From NCBI RefSeq assembly GCF_003688285.1, contig NZ_RCNT01000008.1, positions 62,001-126,000 of the forward strand: 64,000 bases of DNA. The letters run 5' to 3'. The notes under the pieces were generated by a model. The model saw only the letters and a program-made list of their open reading frames with translations. It searched no databases and was not told the DNA's origin. A program made the position numbers and the translations under genes. Positions 61,417 through 64,000 of this stretch are shown here, one piece after another. The DNA comes from Rhodophyticola porphyridii (lineage in GTDB: Bacteria > Pseudomonadota > Alphaproteobacteria > Rhodobacterales > Rhodobacteraceae). Position 1 is the first letter of the stretch, and each line of letters begins with the position of its first letter.

Positions 61417-61929
61417 CTAGCCGGTGCTGCCGCCATCGGGCAGCACCCCGTCGCTCATCAGGTCGTCGACAAAGACGCTGAGCAGTTGCGGCCGCCCGGT
61501 CACGCCAGCCTTGCGATAAATCGCGTTGGTCTGAGCCTTGACCGTGCCCTCGGATGTGGCGCGGAGCCGGGCGATCTCGGCAAGACTCATGCCCTTCAGC
61601 GCGAACAGGGCCACATCCCGCTCCGCCGGCGTCAGGCCCCATTCGTCAAACCGGTCTTCGACCAGTTCCATGAACGCACCTGATGCGGCGCGCAGTGCCT
61701 GCTCCGCGGCCCGCGTGCGCCGGAGCGCCGACCGCAGCAACAGCGCGCCCAGCACCACCCCCATGATCAGCCCGATCGCGGCCCCGATCTCGATCAACTC
61801 ATGCACTTGCCACGGGATCGGCGCGAACGGCAGCCCGAAGACGGTCAACATGATCTCGGACACGAAGAAAACCGCACAGACAAGTTGCACCACCAGGATG
61901 ATGACAAAAACACCCGGGCGTTTCAGCAT
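61417..61929 (-). CDS. Membrane-anchored LuxR-type HTH regulator
   Basis: A 170-residue protein with two N-terminal transmembrane helices (about 6-29 and 45-66: VFVIILVVQLVCAVFFVSEIML and EIGAAIGLIMGVVLGALLL), then a short helical linker and a C-terminal LuxR/GerE HTH: GLTPAERDVALFALKGMSLAEIARLRATSEGTVKAQTNAIYRKAGV. There is no receiver or autoinducer domain. It would bind DNA from the membrane. Third gene of the operon with the two poly-aspartate proteins, 24 bases after the second. Confidence 0.85.
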   Translation of the reverse strand: MLKRPGVFVIILVVQLVCAVFFVSEIMLTVFGLPFAPIPWQVHELIEIGAAIGLIMGVVLGALLLRSALRRTRAAEQALRAASGAFMELVEDRFDEWGLTPAERDVALFALKGMSLAEIARLRATSEGTVKAQTNAIYRKAGVTGRPQLLSVFVDDLMSDGVLPDGGSTG

Positions 61930-61953
61930 CCCGCGGGCTCCGATCCGGTGGGG

Positions 61954-62355
61954 TCAATCGTCGTCATCATCCCCGCCGTCATCGTCATCCCCCCCATCAT
62001 CGTCATCGTCATCGTCGTCATCGTCGTCATCATCATCATCATCGTCATCATCACCGCCGTTTCCGGAACCGGTGCCGCCTCCCCCGCGATCGTCGGAATC
62101 GTCGCCCTGGCGCGAGGCGTAATCCCGCAGGATCGCGCCATTGCGCGGGTCCAGCACGATTTCACGAATTTCATCGCCCCTGCGGGCAACGATCCGCACA
62201 CGGCCCAGCAGAGTCCGGTTTACCCGTTCGATGGTGTAACCCAGCGCTCTCAACTGGGCGACGACCTGATCGGCCGCGCTGGCTTGCGCCGTTGCAGCCC
62301 CGGTTCCAAGCAACAGGGCACCCATGGCTGCAAGCAATTCTCTTCGCGTTATCAT
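61954..62355 (-). CDS. Exported PepSY-like protein with poly-aspartate tail (2)
   Basis: A 133-residue protein. N-terminus TRRELLAAMGALLLGTGAATAQ looks like a signal with a twin-arginine start. The middle (about 25-85), with VVAQLRALGYTIERVNRTLLGRVRIVARRGDEIREIVLDP and NGAILRDY, follows the PepSY pattern. The final 50 residues are Gly/Asp only, including a run of 19 aspartates. At DNA level this is a GTC/ATC repeat. Such a tail would carry a very high negative charge and could bind calcium or other cations outside the cytoplasm. Start at 62355; an extension of eight codons is possible. Confidence 0.8.
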   Translation of the reverse strand: MITRRELLAAMGALLLGTGAATAQASAADQVVAQLRALGYTIERVNRTLLGRVRIVARRGDEIREIVLDPRNGAILRDYASRQGDDSDDRGGGGTGSGNGGDDDDDDDDDDDDDDDDDDDGGDDDDGGDDDDD

Positions 62356-62438
62356 CTGCCTCCGATCCCGTTGATGCAATCACCCCGACGCCGGGACGCC
62401 GGGGGGATCCGCAATGATCTTAGCGCCGGACGACGGGC

Positions 62439-62912
62439 TTAGTCGTCGTCATAATCGTCGTCATCGTCATCGTAATCGCCGCTGTCATCGCTGCTGTCAT
62501 CGCCGTAATCGCCATCGTCGTCATCATCATAGTCATCATCGTCATCGTCGTAGCTGCTGTCGTCATCATCATCGTCGCGATAATCATCGTCATCGTCATC
62601 GTCGTCATCATAATCGTCGTCATCGCTGTCATCGCTGTTCCAGCGGTCGCTGTCATCATCCGCGTACTCGTCGATATCGGAGTCAAGCAACTGGCCGTCG
62701 CGCGAATAGGTGAAATCGCCCTCGAACCCGGCGCCATAGGCATCCACGTCGATTTCGTTGCGCTCGATGTCGATCTCGATGCGCTGGAAACCCTGCGCGC
62801 TCAATTCGGCGACAATGCTGTCGATCACCGATTGCGGCACGGCAAGGGCGGGTGCTGCGCCGATCAGAAGGGCGGCGGTGGAGGCGGTCATGAACTTGGC
62901 GGTCTTGGTCAT
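62439..62912 (-). CDS. Exported PepSY-like protein with poly-aspartate tail (1)
   Basis: A 157-residue protein. Signal peptide FMTASTAALLIGAAPALAVP; a PepSY-like middle (VIDSIVAELSAQGFQRIEIDIERNEIDVDAYG then GDFTYSRDGQLLDSDIDEYADD), and a C-terminal tail of about 70 residues made almost wholly of Asp with scattered Tyr, Ser and Gly. The ATG at 62912 has GGAGACAG upstream. It is the first gene of the operon and shares its architecture with the next gene, from which it is separated by 83 bases, so the two are likely diverged duplicates. Confidence 0.8.
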   Translation of the reverse strand: MTKTAKFMTASTAALLIGAAPALAVPQSVIDSIVAELSAQGFQRIEIDIERNEIDVDAYGAGFEGDFTYSRDGQLLDSDIDEYADDDSDRWNSDDSDDDDYDDDDDDDDDYRDDDDDDSSYDDDDDDYDDDDDGDYGDDSSDDSGDYDDDDDDYDDD

Positions 62913-63176
62913 CGGTCTGTCTCCTTTTTGTCGGGTTTCGGCCTGACCGGTGCGCGGCCATGGCATGCAGACAGGATGGCCTTTCCACCGGCACCCTTCG
63001 ATCCGCGGCAGGTTTATCCGCCGCCGATTAAACTTCAGGCCCAGAATAGACCGGGGCATCCCGCAGCCCCATAGACCGCAGGTTTATGCGCGCCCGGGCC
63101 GCACAACGACAAACGGCGCCCCGGGGAAGCGCCGCTTTCAACCTTTGGTCTATGCGACCGGCAGGGGTCGGGCGGC
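62913..63176. promoter_or_regulatory. Promoter region of the poly-aspartate operon
   Basis: No gene in this 264-base stretch. It holds the promoter for the three-gene operon and the terminator of trpB at its far end. Confidence 0.5.
63111..63138 (-). terminator. Terminator downstream of trpB
   Basis: CGGCGC and GCGCCG arms around a GC-rich loop, with AAA before and TTT after the stem on both strands, 38 bases beyond the trpB stop. The symmetric flanks suggest a bidirectional terminator. Confidence 0.6.
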
Positions 63177-64000
63177 CTACCCGGCCTCCATCTCCCAGCC
63201 CAGTGCCTTTGCCACGGTGAAAATGTCCTTATCGCCGCGCCCGCACATGTTCATGATGATCAGATGATCCCGGGGCAGTTCCGGCGCGATCTTCATCACA
63301 TGGGCCAGCGCGTGGCTGGGCTCCAGCGCCGGGATGATCCCTTCCTGCTCACAACAGAGCTGAAACGCCTCCAGCGCCTCGCGGTCGGTGATCGACACAT
63401 ATTGTGCCCGCCCGATATCGTGAAGCCACGAATGCTCCGGCCCGATGCCGGGATAATCGAGCCCGGCGGAGATCGAGTAGCCTTCGAGAATCTGGCCGTC
63501 ATCGTCCTGCAGCAGATACGTGCGGTTGCCATGCAGCACGCCGGGCCGCCCGCCGGTCAGCGACGCGCAATGCTCCATCCGGTCGTTCACGCCCTTGCCG
63601 CCGGCCTCCACCCCGATGATCTGCACATCCTTGTCGTCGAGAAACGGAAAGAACAGGCCCATGGCGTTCGAGCCGCCGCCGATCGCCGCGATTATCGTGT
63701 CGGGCAGCCGGCCCTCGGCGGCCATCATCTGTTCCTTGGCCTCCTTGCCGATGATCGCCTGAAAATCGCGGACCATCGCCGGATAGGGATGCGGGCCCGC
63801 CACGGTGCCGATGCAGTAGAACGTATCGCGCACATTGGTCACCCAGTCGCGCAACGCGTCGTTCATCGCGTCTTTCAACGTGCCCCGCCCGCTGATGACA
63901 GGGATCACCTCGGCACCAAGAAGCTTCATGCGGAAGACGTTCGGCGCCTGGCGCTCCACGTCATGGGCACCCATGTAGACCACGCATTTCAGCCCGAATT
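63177..64000 (-). CDS. trpB: Tryptophan synthase beta subunit (C-terminal part, cut by the window edge)
   Basis: About 274 codons of the PLP enzyme that joins indole and serine. Visible: [40 protein letters not shown]-type loop ([35 protein letters not shown]), the phosphate loop [17 protein letters not shown] and the C-terminal [19 protein letters not shown]. The start and the PLP lysine lie beyond base 64000. Its neighbours trpA/trpF are not in the window. Confidence 0.96.
   Translation of the reverse strand, partial: FGLKCVVYMGAHDVERQAPNVFRMKLLGAEVIPVISGRGTLKDAMNDALRDWVTNVRDTFYCIGTVAGPHPYPAMVRDFQAIIGKEAKEQMMAAEGRLPDTIIAAIGGGSNAMGLFFPFLDDKDVQIIGVEAGGKGVNDRMEHCASLTGGRPGVLHGNRTYLLQDDDGQILEGYSISAGLDYPGIGPEHSWLHDIGRAQYVSITDREALEAFQLCCEQEGIIPALEPSHALAHVMKIAPELPRDHLIIMNMCGRGDKDIFTVAKALGWEMEAG

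Noticed and set aside
61950-62660. The GTC/ATC tracts as a CRISPR array or intergenic satellite
   Set aside because: There are no spacers and both tracts lie in frame inside genes with signal peptides and PepSY-like middles.
1-64000. tRNA, rRNA or riboswitch genes
   Set aside because: None with a convincing cloverleaf or known aptamer core was recognised by eye in the gaps; a computed search (tRNAscan, Rfam) would be decisive.

Overview
The window looks like a piece of an alphaproteobacterial chromosome, most likely Rhodobacteraceae (roseobacter group). This rests on high G+C, dense overlapping operons, many TRAP and ABC uptake systems, a protocatechuate branch, an inositol cluster, a perfect CtrA-type box (TTAA-N7-TTAAC) and the general style of the proteins. 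Genus and species cannot be decided from the sequence alone. No rRNA, tRNA, CRISPR array, phage or intact insertion sequence was seen.

Layout. 1-6139: the end of an unidentified gene, a GntR/UTRA regulator, a convergent aldehyde dehydrogenase/GAPDH-like pair, and divergent pobA-pcaH-pcaG (4-hydroxybenzoate to protocatechuate to carboxymuconate). 6145-19237: an inositol catabolic block (iolG, an IolJ-like aldolase, iolB, iolC, iolD on the minus strand; a Gfo/Idh/MocA dehydrogenase, iolE and a second dehydrogenase on the plus strand), a LacI-type regulator and a three-gene sugar ABC importer. Two identical 16-bp perfect palindromes tie the regulator to both divergent promoters. 19401-28934: an accessory catabolic block with an aldehyde dehydrogenase, an FAD phenol-type hydroxylase, a tandem OsmC-like protein made in one operon with a TRAP transporter, and a divergent GntR regulator followed by an SDR and a nitroreductase. 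29249-34790: a complete Opp/Dpp-type ABC importer.

34871-40070: an exported imelysin / di-heme cytochrome / imelysin / DUF1513 operon, probably linked to iron or other metal handling. 40250-46029: a signalling block with an Hpt protein, a response regulator whose C-terminus looks like a degenerate GGDEF domain and whose promoter carries the CtrA box, a single-domain receiver, and two hybrid-less sensor kinases. 46299-51788: class III aminotransferase, universal stress protein and a TAXI-type TRAP transporter. 52010-54669: glpD and a divergent GlpR/DeoR repressor. 54670-57296: a scarred stretch holding an IS3-type transposase remnant, a small cupin, a uronate dehydrogenase and the C-terminal stub of an FAD-dependent oxidase. 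57297-61416: FkbM methyltransferase, quinone-oxidoreductase-like enzyme, pth, DUF2332, DUF2237. 61417-62912: a three-gene operon of two exported PepSY-like proteins with extraordinary poly-aspartate tails and a membrane-anchored LuxR-type regulator. 63177-64000: the C-terminal part of trpB.

A theme across the window: in four operons the leading gene for an exported protein is followed by a strong perfect or near-perfect hairpin before the next gene, which would let the cell make more of the secreted or binding protein than of its partners. Functional calls come from reading the translated proteins by eye; no database search was run.
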